Origin: Betaproteobacteria bacterium
GTDB lineage: Bacteria; Pseudomonadota; Gammaproteobacteria; Burkholderiales; Burkholderiaceae_C
Direction: 5' to 3'
Length of the DNA: 41,453 nucleotides
NCBI GenBank assembly: GCA_016868205.1
Contig: VGHR01000015.1
Span: 1-41,453 of the forward strand
Each line of letters opens with the position of its first letter. Within the stretch, counting starts at the first letter, position 1. Shown here one piece after another: positions 1 to 7,897 of the stretch. Both the position numbers and the translations under genes were made by a program. A model generated the notes under the pieces. It did not search any database and was not told the origin of the DNA. It worked only from the letters and a program-made list of their open reading frames with translations.

Positions 1-198
1 AAAGCTCACCAGATAGGGGTGCGCCTTCGCCGGCGACATATCCGCCTCGCGGGCCAAATCCTTCAGGGCCATGCGCTGACCCGATCGCACCAGGGCCTTG
101 AGCAATTGCCCCCCCACCTCCACGCTCTGGATGCCGCGAGAAGTGCGCCCCGGGGAGTCCTCGGGGCTTGATGGAACAGATCGGCCTAGCTTGGGCAT
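1..198 (-). CDS. IclR-family transcriptional regulator, N-terminal part (cut by window edge)
   Basis: Sixty-six codons are present from an ATG at 198 to the window edge with no stop, so the 3' part of the gene is missing. After a short polar leader (about residues 1-20) the protein has the winged-helix start typical of IclR regulators: GIQSVEVGGQLLKAL, then LKDLAREADMSPAKAHPYL, the recognition-helix region. IclR proteins bind inverted repeats near divergent operons through this domain and sense small, often aromatic, acids through a C-terminal domain, which is not visible here. It diverges from the hydrolase/monooxygenase/TRAP operon with 158 bp between start codons, so control of that operon is the natural inference. 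Family call is fairly sure; ligand unknown. Confidence 0.85.
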   Translation of the reverse strand, partial: MPKLGRSVPSSPEDSPGRTSRGIQSVEVGGQLLKALVRSGQRMALKDLAREADMSPAKAHPYLVSF

Positions 199-241
199 GG
201 TCGGCATTGTGGCCGGGGCTGGGTGCTTGAAGCACGGACCC

Positions 242-254
242 AGGGTTTACCCTA
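242..254. promoter_or_regulatory. Shared motif AGGGTTTACCCTA, copy 1
   Basis: This 13-nt sequence is repeated exactly at 16129-16141 in front of the paa operon. Its ends (AGGG...CCCT) are complementary, as in a dimeric regulator site. It lies 12 bp upstream of the -35 element proposed for the hydrolase operon and 44 bp upstream of the iclR start. The binding protein is unknown. Confidence 0.4.
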
Positions 255-265
255 GATCAATCAGT

Positions 266-294
266 TTGACCCCGATGAAGCAATGACGCACAAT
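266..294 (+). promoter_or_regulatory. Candidate sigma70 promoter of the hydrolase-TRAP operon
   Basis: TTGACC at 266-271 and CACAAT at 289-294 are separated by exactly 17 bp, giving five and four matches to the -35 and -10 consensus. The start site would fall near 301, just before the 18-bp palindrome and about 55 nt ahead of the first start codon at 357. Confidence 0.5.
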
Positions 295-304
295 CTTATG
301 TCTA

Positions 305-322
305 AAACAAATTAATTTGTTT
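305..322. promoter_or_regulatory. Perfect 18-bp palindrome, candidate operator
   Basis: AAACAAATTAATTTGTTT is its own reverse complement over all 18 bases. It is strongly AT-rich against a GC-rich background and lies directly downstream of the proposed promoter, between the divergent iclR gene and the operon. A repressor bound here would block initiation or early elongation. The IclR protein is the obvious candidate, but nothing proves that. Confidence 0.5.
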
Positions 323-356
323 AAATCAAATTTTCAAGGGTTCTGCAAGGCTGTCT

Positions 357-1313
357 ATGAACACCAAAACATTCGCCTCGGCCGCCGACCTCGAAGAAAA
401 GAAGGTCAGCTTCGACCAGCTGTCGGACCACGCCTACGCCTACACCGCCGAGGGCGACCCCAACACCGGCATCATCGTCGGCGACGACGCGGTGATGGTG
501 ATCGACACGCAGGCCACGCCCGCCATGGCCCAGGATGTGATCCGGCATATCCGGCAAGTCACCGACAAGCCGATCAAGTATGTGTTGCTGAGCCACTACC
601 ATGCGGTGCGCGTTCTAGGCGCAAGCGCGTATCAACCCGAGCAAATCATCGCCAGCCAGGACACCTACGACCTGATCGTCGAGCGCGGGGAGTTCGACAA
701 GGCCAGCGAGATCGGCCGCTTCCCGCGCCTGTTTCGCGATGTGGAGAGCGTGCCGCCGGGGCTGACCTGGCCCACCCTGACCTTCACCGGCAAGATGACC
801 GTGTGGCTGGGTTCGCTGCGCGTGGAGCTGCTGCAACTGGGCCGCGGCCACACCAAGGGCGACACCGTGGCCTGGCTGCCCGAGGAGAAGATACTTTTTA
901 GCGGCGATCTGGTCGAGTACGATGCCACCCCCTATGCGGGCGACGCCTACCTTCGCGACTGGCCGCAAACGCTGGAGAACATCGCCGCCCTCAAGCCGGC
1001 CAAGCTTGTGCCTGGCCGCGGCGCCGCGCTGCAAACACCCGCAGATGTACAGGCGGGACTGGCTGGCACCCGCGACTTTGTCCGGGACCTGTACACGCAG
1101 GTCAAGGCCGGCGCTGAACGCGGCGAGAACCTGCGTCAAGTCTATGAGCGCACCTTCGCCGCCTTGCAACCCAAGTACGGGCACTGGGTCATCTTCAACC
1201 ACTGCATGCCTTTCGATGTGACCCGCGCCTATGACGAGGCCACCCAATACCCCGATCCACGCATCTGGACCGCAGAGCGCGATCAGGCCATGTGGCAGGC
1301 CCTCGAGGGCTGA
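357..1313 (+). CDS. MBL-fold metallo-hydrolase with altered metal motif (318 aa)
   Basis: Metallo-beta-lactamase-fold hydrolase: DNTGIIVGDDAVMVIDTQ-like core strands at about 37-51, then SHYHAVRVLGAS at 79-90, GRGHTKGD at 162-169 and FSGDLVEY at 181-188. In the usual HxHxDH motif the first two histidines are kept (H80, H82), but the Asp and third His are replaced by Val84 and Arg85. H165 and D184 remain. The second metal site is therefore probably changed, as in some SoxH-like family members. No signal peptide is evident, so it is likely cytoplasmic. The start at 357 has an AAGG about 7 nt upstream. First gene of an operon with VOC, monooxygenase, DUF2783 and TRAP genes; its role may be hydrolysis of a pathway thioester or lactone, which is inference. 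Confidence 0.88.
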   Translation: MNTKTFASAADLEEKKVSFDQLSDHAYAYTAEGDPNTGIIVGDDAVMVIDTQATPAMAQDVIRHIRQVTDKPIKYVLLSHYHAVRVLGASAYQPEQIIASQDTYDLIVERGEFDKASEIGRFPRLFRDVESVPPGLTWPTLTFTGKMTVWLGSLRVELLQLGRGHTKGDTVAWLPEEKILFSGDLVEYDATPYAGDAYLRDWPQTLENIAALKPAKLVPGRGAALQTPADVQAGLAGTRDFVRDLYTQVKAGAERGENLRQVYERTFAALQPKYGHWVIFNHCMPFDVTRAYDEATQYPDPRIWTAERDQAMWQALEG

Positions 1314-1360
1314 ACGCTGGCATCAGTAGGCCCCAAGAACCCTTTAGCCGAGGAACAGCC

Positions 1361-1906
1361 ATGAACATCGAGCGCATTCACCATGTCGCCTACCGCTGTA
1401 AGGACGCCAAAAAAACCGTGCAGTGGTACGAGCAGCACCTGCAGATGAAATTCGTGCTGGCCATTGCCGAAAACCAGGTGCCTTCGACCAAAGCACCCGA
1501 TCCCTACATGCATGTGTTCCTCGATGCCGGCCAGGGTAATGTGCTGGCCTTCTTCGAACTGCCCAATGCACCTGAGATGGGCCGCGACACCAATACGCCA
1601 GAATGGGTGCAGCACATTGCCTTCAAGGTCGCCAGCGTGCAGGACCTCGAATCCACCCGGGCCCGCTTGCAGGCGGCAGGCATTGAGGTGATCGGCCCGA
1701 CCGACCACACCCTGTTCAAAAGCATCTACTTTTTCGATCTCAACGGCCACAGGCTGGAGTTGGCCACTGACATCGGCACGCCGGAGATGTACCGCAAGCT
1801 CGATGAGGTCAAGTGGGACATGCTCGACGAATGGTCGCAGACCCGACGCGCTCCGCAGCATGCGGCCTGGATGCACCAGCGCGAACTCCAGCCCGGTACG
1901 CATTGA
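1361..1906 (+). CDS. VOC-superfamily (glyoxalase/dioxygenase-like) protein (181 aa)
   Basis: A vicinal-oxygen-chelate protein. The N-terminal module opens with IERIHHVAYRCKDAKKTVQWYEQ, and the second begins at WVQHIAFKV and ends with GHRLELA; paired His and Glu residues in these positions usually bind one divalent metal. Family members include glyoxalase I, ring-cleavage dioxygenases and epimerases. The start at 1361 was chosen because a GAGGAA ribosome-binding site precedes it; an upstream in-frame start at 1292 would overlap the hydrolase gene and adds unrelated sequence. Its place between a hydrolase and an aromatic-type monooxygenase suggests a step in the same catabolic route. The exact reaction cannot be read from the sequence. 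Confidence 0.87.
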   Translation: MNIERIHHVAYRCKDAKKTVQWYEQHLQMKFVLAIAENQVPSTKAPDPYMHVFLDAGQGNVLAFFELPNAPEMGRDTNTPEWVQHIAFKVASVQDLESTRARLQAAGIEVIGPTDHTLFKSIYFFDLNGHRLELATDIGTPEMYRKLDEVKWDMLDEWSQTRRAPQHAAWMHQRELQPGTH

Positions 1907-1921
1907 GGCGGGCCCAGCCCC

Positions 1922-3526
1922 ATGCTCAACACCTACAGCTACCCCGAGTTCGCCTACCGCGCCAGCCCGGAGCAGGCCGGCGGACAGAGTGCACCGCACC
2001 CGGTGGTCATCATTGGCGGGGGGCCGGTGGGGCTAACCCTGGCGCTTGACTGCGCCTGGCGCGGGTTGCCCGTGGTCGTCCTCGACGACAACAACACCGT
2101 CAGCGTAGGCTCGAGGGCGGTCTGCTACGCCAAGCGCACACTGGAAATCTGGGACCGCCTGGGGCTGGGGCAATCGCTGGCCGAGCGGGGCATTCAATGG
2201 CAGGTGGGCAAGGTGTTTTTCGGCCAGACCCAAGCCTACCAATTCAACCTGCTGACCGAGGCGCACCACAAGATGCCGGCCATGATCAATCTCCAGCAGT
2301 ACTACCTCGAAGAAGAGCTGGTGCAGGCCTGCCAGGCCAACCCCCGGGTGGATCTGCGCTGGAAGCATAAAGTCACTGCGCTCAGGCAGCGCGAGGACGC
2401 GGTCTGGCTCACTGTCGAAACGCCCGACGGCTCCTTCGACCTGCAAGCGCTGTGGGCGGTGGCCGCCGACGGCGCCAACAGCGACACCCGGCGTTTGCTG
2501 GGCGCGAGCTTTGGCGGACAGGTGTTTCAGGACCGCTTCCTCATCGCCGATGTGGTCATGAAAGCGGCCTTCCCCACCGAGCGCTGGTTCTGGTTCGATC
2601 CACCTTTTCATCGCCATCAAAGTGTCTTGTTGCACAAGCAATGCGACAACATCTGGCGCATCGACTTCCAACTCGGCCGCGATGCCGACCCCGAAGAGGA
2701 AAAAAAGCCCGAAAAAGTCATCCCGCGTTTACGGGCCATGCTCGGTGAGGTGCCCTTCGAACTCGAATGGGTGTCCGTCTATCAATTTGCCTGCCGGCGC
2801 GCTGATCAATTCCGCCACGGTCGGGTCCTGCTCATCGGCGATGCCGCCCATCAGGTCTCCCCTTTCGGTGCCCGCGGCGCCAACTCCGGGGTGCAAGATG
2901 CTGACAACCTGGCCTGGAAGCTGGCGCTGGTGATCCAGGGTCAGGCATCGCCCGACTTGCTGCAAAGCTATCACGAGGAACGCGCCTTCGCCGCCGATGA
3001 CAACCTGCGCAACTCCACCCGGTCCACCGACTTCATCAGCCCCAAAAGCCGCGCCTCGCTGAGGCTGCGCAATGCGGTGCTCGAACTGGCCCGAACCGAA
3101 GCCTTTGCGCGGCCACTGGTCAACAGCGGCCGCCTGTCCACGCCCACGCCCTACACCGCATCGCCGCTCAACACCGCCGACACCGAAGTCTTCGCCGGTG
3201 CCATGCGACCGGGCGCACCCTGTGCCGACGCACCGGTGATGGTGGGCGGCCAGAGTCGATGGCTGCTGGAGTTGCTGCGCGGCGGCTTTGTCTTGCTCAG
3301 CTTCGGCGCCGGGGCACAGGAGGTGCGGGTCGGTGATTTGTCCACCCAAGTGCTGGAGGTCGGACGCGATCTGAGCGACGGTCAGGGCGAACTGACCCGG
3401 CGCTACGATGGCCAGGCCGGCACCGTCTATCTGCTGCGCCCCGACCAACATGTGGCTGCCCGCTGGCGGCGATTTGATGCGGCCGCTGCCGAGGCCGCAC
3501 TGCGCCGTGCCCTGGCCCTGCACTGA
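1922..3526 (+). CDS. FAD-dependent aromatic monooxygenase, MhpA/PheA type (534 aa)
   Basis: Class A flavoprotein hydroxylase. The FAD-binding GxGxxG motif GGGPVG is at 32-37, DGANSDTRRLLG closes the middle domain, and GDAAHQVSPFGARGANSG (from about residue 306) is the second FAD/ribityl-binding motif. A C-terminal thioredoxin-like extension is compatible with the length. Relatives such as 3-(3-hydroxyphenyl)propionate hydroxylase use NAD(P)H and O2 to hydroxylate phenolic rings. It sits 15 nt after the VOC gene and 8 nt before the DUF2783 gene, so the genes are surely co-transcribed. The substrate is unknown; a hydroxylated aromatic acid imported by the downstream TRAP system is plausible. 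Confidence 0.88.
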   Translation: MLNTYSYPEFAYRASPEQAGGQSAPHPVVIIGGGPVGLTLALDCAWRGLPVVVLDDNNTVSVGSRAVCYAKRTLEIWDRLGLGQSLAERGIQWQVGKVFFGQTQAYQFNLLTEAHHKMPAMINLQQYYLEEELVQACQANPRVDLRWKHKVTALRQREDAVWLTVETPDGSFDLQALWAVAADGANSDTRRLLGASFGGQVFQDRFLIADVVMKAAFPTERWFWFDPPFHRHQSVLLHKQCDNIWRIDFQLGRDADPEEEKKPEKVIPRLRAMLGEVPFELEWVSVYQFACRRADQFRHGRVLLIGDAAHQVSPFGARGANSGVQDADNLAWKLALVIQGQASPDLLQSYHEERAFAADDNLRNSTRSTDFISPKSRASLRLRNAVLELARTEAFARPLVNSGRLSTPTPYTASPLNTADTEVFAGAMRPGAPCADAPVMVGGQSRWLLELLRGGFVLLSFGAGAQEVRVGDLSTQVLEVGRDLSDGQGELTRRYDGQAGTVYLLRPDQHVAARWRRFDAAAAEAALRRALALH

Positions 3527-3534
3527 ACACAGCG

Positions 3535-3756
3535 ATGACTGACCCAAGCCCTCAACTCATCCGGCAGCCCCAGATCGCCGACCCGGACGGCTTTTACGAC
3601 GAACTCATTGCCAGCCAGCGCGACCTGAGCGAGGAACAGGCCGATCTGCTGCTGGCCAAATTGGTATTGATCCTGGCCAACCACATTGGCAACCGACAGG
3701 TGCTGCGCCAAGCTTTGGAGCTTGCCCGCAGCAACACCCTGGAGGGTCGCTCCTAG
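3535..3756 (+). CDS. DUF2783-family small protein (73 aa)
   Basis: Small, acidic, soluble and helical: the core FYDELIASQRDLSEEQADLL and the following LVLILANHIG segment match my recollection of the DUF2783 family, which tends to accompany FAD monooxygenases of the preceding type. Function is not established; an accessory or stabilising partner of the monooxygenase is a guess from linkage. It follows the monooxygenase stop by 8 nt and has only a weak ribosome-binding site, consistent with translational coupling. Confidence 0.72.
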   Translation: MTDPSPQLIRQPQIADPDGFYDELIASQRDLSEEQADLLLAKLVLILANHIGNRQVLRQALELARSNTLEGRS

Positions 3757-3772
3757 GACTGGTAGGATCAGG

Positions 3773-3814
3773 GTTATCTCAGGGCCCCTCGCGCAAGAGG
3801 GCTGATTAACCTAG
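3773..3814 (+). other. Imperfect long hairpin ahead of dctP
   Basis: GGTTATC near 3775 can pair with GATTAACC near 3804-3811. Inside it CAG..CCCTC pairs with GAGGGCTG around a GCGCAA loop. No U-run follows, so it is better read as an mRNA stability or processing structure than as a terminator. Confidence 0.35.
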
Positions 3815-3842
3815 CGCATTTCCCACTTCAAGGACCGCTTCC

Positions 3843-4877
3843 ATGAAATTCAAGCTCAAGACCCTCGCTTTGGCGCTCGGCTGCGCCGCCGGCCTGACCG
3901 CAGCCCAGGCCCAGACCATCACCCTCAAGGTGCACCACTTCCTGGGCCCACAGTCGATCCAGCACACCACCATGCTCAAGACCTGGTGCGACAACATCGC
4001 CAAGGACTCGAACAACCGACTGAATTGTCAGATTTTCCCGGCCATGCAACTCGGCGGTGCGCCCCCGCAGCTGTATGACCAGGCGCGTGACGGCGTGGCC
4101 GATGTGGTCTGGACGGTGGCCGGCTATTCCGCCAACCGGTTCGTGCGCAGCCAGGTGTTTGAACTTCCCTTCATGATGACCAATGCAGGGGCCACCAGCC
4201 GCGCCGCCTGGGACTTCGTGCAGAAGTACGCGATGGACGAGTACAAGGATGTCAAGCTGCTGGCCGTCCATGTCCACGGACCCGGCGTGATTTTCACCCG
4301 CAACAAGCCCGTCACCAAGATCGAAGACTTGCGCGGACTGAAAATGCGCGGCCCGACCGCCACCGTAACCAAAATGCTGGCCAATATGGGCGCCACGCCG
4401 GTCGGCATGCCGGTGCCCCAAGTCCCCGAGGCCCTCTCCAAGGGCGTGATTGATGGCGCGGTTATTCCCTACGAGGTGGCTCCCGGCTTGAAGGTCAACG
4501 AGCTGACCAAATACGCCTCGGAAACACCCAAAGGCGCGCCTGCGCTTTACACCACCTTCTTCGTAGTGCCGATGAACCGCGCCCGTTATGACTCGCTACC
4601 GCCTGATCTGAAGGCCGTGATCGACAAGAACTCCGGCCGAGAGCTCTCGGCCTTCCTGGGCAGTACCCAAGAAGGCAATGATGTGCCCGGACGCAAGGCT
4701 TTCGTGGAAACCCCGGGTTACACCATTACCCAAATTCCCGCCGCGGAAATGGAACGCTGGAAAAAGGCCACCGACAACCTCGACGACGAGTGGGTGACCG
4801 ACATGAACAAGCGCGGTTTCAACGGCAAAGCCATGCTGGAAGACGCCCGCGCTTTGGTGCAAAAATACAGCAAGTAA
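3843..4877 (+). CDS. dctP: TRAP transporter substrate-binding protein, DctP family (344 aa)
   Basis: Periplasmic binding protein of a tripartite ATP-independent transporter. Residues 1-23 form a signal peptide (basic start MKFKLK, hydrophobic core, AQAQ cleavage region). The mature part has DctP features: TLKVHHFLGP, CQIFPAMQLGG, the Arg-containing GLKMRGPTATVTKML region (expected to hold the carboxylate of the ligand) and VDGAVIPYEV-like strand spacing. An AAGGA ribosome-binding site precedes the ATG. A terminator follows the gene before dctQ, which would give excess binding protein over membrane subunits. Ligand is unknown; the linked monooxygenase points to an aromatic or other organic acid. 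Confidence 0.93.
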   Translation: MKFKLKTLALALGCAAGLTAAQAQTITLKVHHFLGPQSIQHTTMLKTWCDNIAKDSNNRLNCQIFPAMQLGGAPPQLYDQARDGVADVVWTVAGYSANRFVRSQVFELPFMMTNAGATSRAAWDFVQKYAMDEYKDVKLLAVHVHGPGVIFTRNKPVTKIEDLRGLKMRGPTATVTKMLANMGATPVGMPVPQVPEALSKGVIDGAVIPYEVAPGLKVNELTKYASETPKGAPALYTTFFVVPMNRARYDSLPPDLKAVIDKNSGRELSAFLGSTQEGNDVPGRKAFVETPGYTITQIPAAEMERWKKATDNLDDEWVTDMNKRGFNGKAMLEDARALVQKYSK

Positions 4878-4881
4878 CCGA

Positions 4882-4901
4882 CCGCGGCTGCCAAGCCGCG
4901 G
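4882..4901 (+). other. 8-bp hairpin preceding the dctP terminator
   Basis: CCGCGGCT and AGCCGCGG pair perfectly around a GCCA loop, immediately after the dctP stop. Together with the terminator hairpin 5 nt further on it would protect the dctP message end from 3' exonucleases. Confidence 0.5.
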
Positions 4902-4906
4902 CTGCA

Positions 4907-4932
4907 GGCGGGACCTGGGTCCCGCCTTTTTT
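4907..4932 (+). terminator. Intrinsic terminator between dctP and dctQ
   Basis: GGCGGGAC (4907-4914) pairs with GTCCCGCC (4919-4926) and is followed by six T residues, the canonical Rho-independent layout. Because dctQM lie downstream on the same strand, it should act as a partial terminator that sets the ratio of binding protein to permease. Confidence 0.85.
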
Positions 4933-4964
4933 GTTCCACCACACGACCGAAAAGCGAGCAACCC

Positions 4965-5486
4965 GTGGCCGATCTGCTGATCACCGAATCGACCGAACGC
5001 TACACCGGCTATGGTCTGTTCCTGGACCGATGCTGCAAAGTCATGGCCGTACTGGCCGGCATGGTGCTGACCTTGATGGCCTTCATGTCCCTCTGGAGCA
5101 TAGGCGGCCGTGCCGTGTTTGACAAAGCACTCGTGGGCGACTACGAGCTGGTTCAAATCATGACCGCCACCGCAGTTGCACTGGCCCTGCCTTATGCCAA
5201 CTGGATCGGCGCGCATGTCATCGTCGACTTCTTTACCGCCAAGGCCCCGGTCAAAGCCAATGCGATGCTCGACGCTGTGGCCTATCTGGTGATGGGCTTG
5301 TTCTCCTTTCTTCTGGCCTGGCGGCTCCTGCTGGGTCTGCTGGATCTGCGCGTCAACATGGACGCGTCGATGCTGCTGAGCATCCCCACCTGGTGGGGTT
5401 ATCTCCCGCTGATCCCCGGCTTTGTCCTGCTCGGACTGACTTCGCTCTACAAACTGCAGGCCAACCTGCGCAAGGTGGCCCTATGA
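4965..5486 (+). CDS. dctQ: TRAP transporter small permease, DctQ family (173 aa)
   Basis: Four hydrophobic segments (about residues 27-50, 65-83, 99-125 and 140-162) match the four-helix DctQ subunit that pairs with DctM in the inner membrane. The segment ALALPYANWIGAHVIVDFF contains the family's conserved region. The proposed start is GTG at 4965; a later ATG at 5043 would remove the N-terminal cytoplasmic leader and is less likely. The stop overlaps the dctM start (ATGA), so the two permease subunits are translationally coupled. Confidence 0.9.
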   Translation: MADLLITESTERYTGYGLFLDRCCKVMAVLAGMVLTLMAFMSLWSIGGRAVFDKALVGDYELVQIMTATAVALALPYANWIGAHVIVDFFTAKAPVKANAMLDAVAYLVMGLFSFLLAWRLLLGLLDLRVNMDASMLLSIPTWWGYLPLIPGFVLLGLTSLYKLQANLRKVAL

Positions 5487-6808
5487 CCGGCATCGAATGG
5501 GGCGCCCTGATGTTCGGGGCCCTGCTGCTGATGCTGGCGGTACGCATACACATCGGCATCGCCATGATGCTGGCGGGCTCGATCGGGTATGTGATGGTGG
5601 CCGGCGTCGGACCCTTGATGAGTTACTTCAAGACCGGTGCCTACGCGCGCTTTTCGGTCTACGACCTGTCCGTGGTCCCGCTCTTTTTACTGATGGGGCA
5701 GTTTGCCACGCATGGTGGCCTCTCCAAAGCGCTGTTTCAGGCCGGCAATGCCTTCATCGGTCACTGGCGGGGGGGCATGGCCATGGCCGGGGTGACTGCC
5801 TGCGCCGGCTTCGGGGCCATCTGCGGCTCCTCGCTGGCCACGGCCGCCACCATGGGACAAGTGGCCCTGCCCGAGATGAAAGCCCACAACTACTCGGGTC
5901 GCTTCGCCACGGCCACCCTGGCTGCCGGCGGTACCCTGGGCATTCTGATCCCGCCGTCGGTGCCGCTGGTCATCTATGCCATCTTGGCCGAGCAGAACAT
6001 CGCCAAGCTTTTTTTGGCCGCCTTCGTGCCCGGCATCATAGCGGCCATCGGTTACATGGGGGTCATCTCCATCGTCGCCCGCGTCAGCCCCAAGGACGCC
6101 CCGGCCGGCCAGCGCCACAGCTGGGGGGAGCGCCTAGGGGCCCTGCTGCAGACCTGGCCGGTCCTGCTGATCTTTCTGGTCGTCATCGGCGGTATTTACG
6201 GCGGCCTGTTCACCCCCACCGAAGCGGCCGCCATCGGCTGCGTGGCCACCGCTTTTGTGGCCTTTCGCTCAGGCGGGCTGAACAAGAAAGGGTTCCTCGA
6301 TTGCATGTACGGCACGGCGGGGGCCACCGGCATGATCTTCCTGATTCTCCTGGGCGCTGACATCCTCAATGTCTTCCTGGCCCTGACACAGATGAACACC
6401 GAGCTGGCCAAGTGGGTCATCGGTTTGCAACTGCCGCCGCTGCTGGTGATTTTTCTCATCATCTTCATCTACCTGGTGCTCGGCTGCATCATGGACAGCT
6501 TGTCGATGATTCTGCTGACCATCCCCATCTTCTTTCCCATCGTGATGGGGCTTGACATCGGTGGTCTGGGTGCCGAGCACAAGGCAATCTGGTTCGGCAT
6601 CATCGTGCTAATGGTGGTCGAAATCGGCCTGATCACACCGCCCGTGGGAATGAATGTCTTCATCATCAGCAGCATGGCCAAGGATGTGCCGATGAGGGAG
6701 ACCTTTAAATTCGTCATGCCCTTCCTGGCCTCGGACCTGATGCGTATCGCGGTCATCGTCTTCTTCCCGAGCGTCGTGCTGTTTGTCTTCAACCTGCCGT
6801 GGGGCTAG
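5483..6808 (+). CDS. dctM: TRAP transporter large permease, DctM family (441 aa)
   Basis: Large, strongly hydrophobic protein with about 12 membrane segments. It carries DctM hallmarks such as CGSSLATAATMGQVALPEM, GGTLGILIPPSVPLVIYA and GLITPPVGMNVFII, the two PP-containing hairpin regions of the Na+-coupled transport core. The start at 5483 overlaps the dctQ stop by 4 nt and gives the normal family length; an earlier in-frame start at 5393 lies inside dctQ and adds non-membrane sequence. Together with DctP and DctQ it forms a complete transporter, probably for a compound used by the upstream enzymes. Confidence 0.93.
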   Translation: MTGIEWGALMFGALLLMLAVRIHIGIAMMLAGSIGYVMVAGVGPLMSYFKTGAYARFSVYDLSVVPLFLLMGQFATHGGLSKALFQAGNAFIGHWRGGMAMAGVTACAGFGAICGSSLATAATMGQVALPEMKAHNYSGRFATATLAAGGTLGILIPPSVPLVIYAILAEQNIAKLFLAAFVPGIIAAIGYMGVISIVARVSPKDAPAGQRHSWGERLGALLQTWPVLLIFLVVIGGIYGGLFTPTEAAAIGCVATAFVAFRSGGLNKKGFLDCMYGTAGATGMIFLILLGADILNVFLALTQMNTELAKWVIGLQLPPLLVIFLIIFIYLVLGCIMDSLSMILLTIPIFFPIVMGLDIGGLGAEHKAIWFGIIVLMVVEIGLITPPVGMNVFIISSMAKDVPMRETFKFVMPFLASDLMRIAVIVFFPSVVLFVFNLPWG

Positions 6809-6895
6809 CGAGGCCAGGAGCTCTGACGATAGCGGACCTAGCGAGCCGCCTCTGCACCGGTGAGGTGCGGCCGCTGGATATCGGCGCCCGGTCTC

Positions 6896-7897
6896 TCAGA
6901 CGGTCAGCAAGGAATCAAACAGATCAAACCGCTCGCCGAGCAGGGCACTGGCTGAGGGTACCTGTCCGTCGGCGAGACTGAAGTGCTGATCCAGATGACG
7001 CTCAGAGGCGGGCAGTAAAAGGCCATAGAGTTCGCGGCACAGGCTGCGCGCTTCGTGGCCGGCCCAGCCCGACGGCAGCAACACGCCGGGCAGTTCGGGA
7101 TCGCGCAGCAGCAGGCGCCGGTAGTCATGAATGAGCAGGCTACGCAGCAGGAACGCTGCCCTGTCCGTCAAAGACTCCTCGCCCTGTCGCCACTGCGAAA
7201 GCACCGGCGCATAGGTCTGCACGAAGACACGGTAGGCGGCGTCGAGGTCTTGTAGATTCCAGGCCCGGCGCACCAGATCGGCATCCTGGCCCGAGGCCGG
7301 CAAGCGGGGGTTGGCAGCCACCAGCGGCAGCAGGTGACTCAGCACGGGCGCCAGGGACTCGCTACGCAGCGACTCAAACACCTCGGCCAGATCCGCACTC
7401 GGATGCACGAAACAGTCGGCGCCGAGCTGCCCAAAACCATGCCAGAACAAAGCCCGCCGCAAGTGCTCGCGTTGATCCGGTGCCAATTCGCCGGTCACGG
7501 TGATCAAGCGCCAGCGCTGATCCCAGGGCATCGACTCGGCGGCATAGATATGGCGCGAGGCCTCCAAAAAACGCCGTTGACCCGCAGGCGTGAGCCGGTA
7601 GTCCGAACGCCGGCCCAAGGCCACCGCCTCGAGCCAATCGTCCTGCACCAGTCGAAATACAGCCGTGCGTACCAGCCGATCGCCCAAGCCCAGCGGGGCC
7701 AGCAAACCAATCAAGCTGCCCAGCCATATGCGACCGCCGCGCGGCAACACCGCATCCCCAAAGACAGTGACGATGATCGAGCCGGCTTGGCCGCGCGCAG
7801 CAGCCTTGAACTGCTCAAGACGAAGTAGGCTGGGTCCGGCCGGTGGTGGGGCCACCCGCCCTGTGGCTGCGTTTGACAGGCGCTCAGCGCTCGTCAT
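6896..7897 (-). CDS. paaX: Phenylacetic acid degradation regulator PaaX (333 aa)
   Basis: GntR-like winged-helix repressor of phenylacetate catabolism, released by phenylacetyl-CoA in characterised bacteria. The N-terminal domain shows the PaaX signature: SIIVTVFGDAVLPRGGRIWL, then GLGDRLVRTAVFRLVQDDWL (recognition region) and YRLTPAG. The PaaX C-terminal domain follows, with a WDQRWRLITV strand. The gene overlaps the end of paaE by 14 nt and is the last gene of the operon it should repress, giving negative feedback. A PaaX-like operator lies in the paaN promoter at about 16083. The leader of about 25 residues before LLRLEQF may be shorter if a later start is used. Confidence 0.93.
   Translation of the reverse strand: MTSAERLSNAATGRVAPPPAGPSLLRLEQFKAAARGQAGSIIVTVFGDAVLPRGGRIWLGSLIGLLAPLGLGDRLVRTAVFRLVQDDWLEAVALGRRSDYRLTPAGQRRFLEASRHIYAAESMPWDQRWRLITVTGELAPDQREHLRRALFWHGFGQLGADCFVHPSADLAEVFESLRSESLAPVLSHLLPLVAANPRLPASGQDADLVRRAWNLQDLDAAYRVFVQTYAPVLSQWRQGEESLTDRAAFLLRSLLIHDYRRLLLRDPELPGVLLPSGWAGHEARSLCRELYGLLLPASERHLDQHFSLADGQVPSASALLGERFDLFDSLLTV

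Noticed and set aside
6845..6871. Hairpin between convergent dctM and paaX as a terminator
   Set aside because: GCCGCCTC and GAGGTGCGGC pair only with a 2-nt bulge and no U-run follows in either direction.
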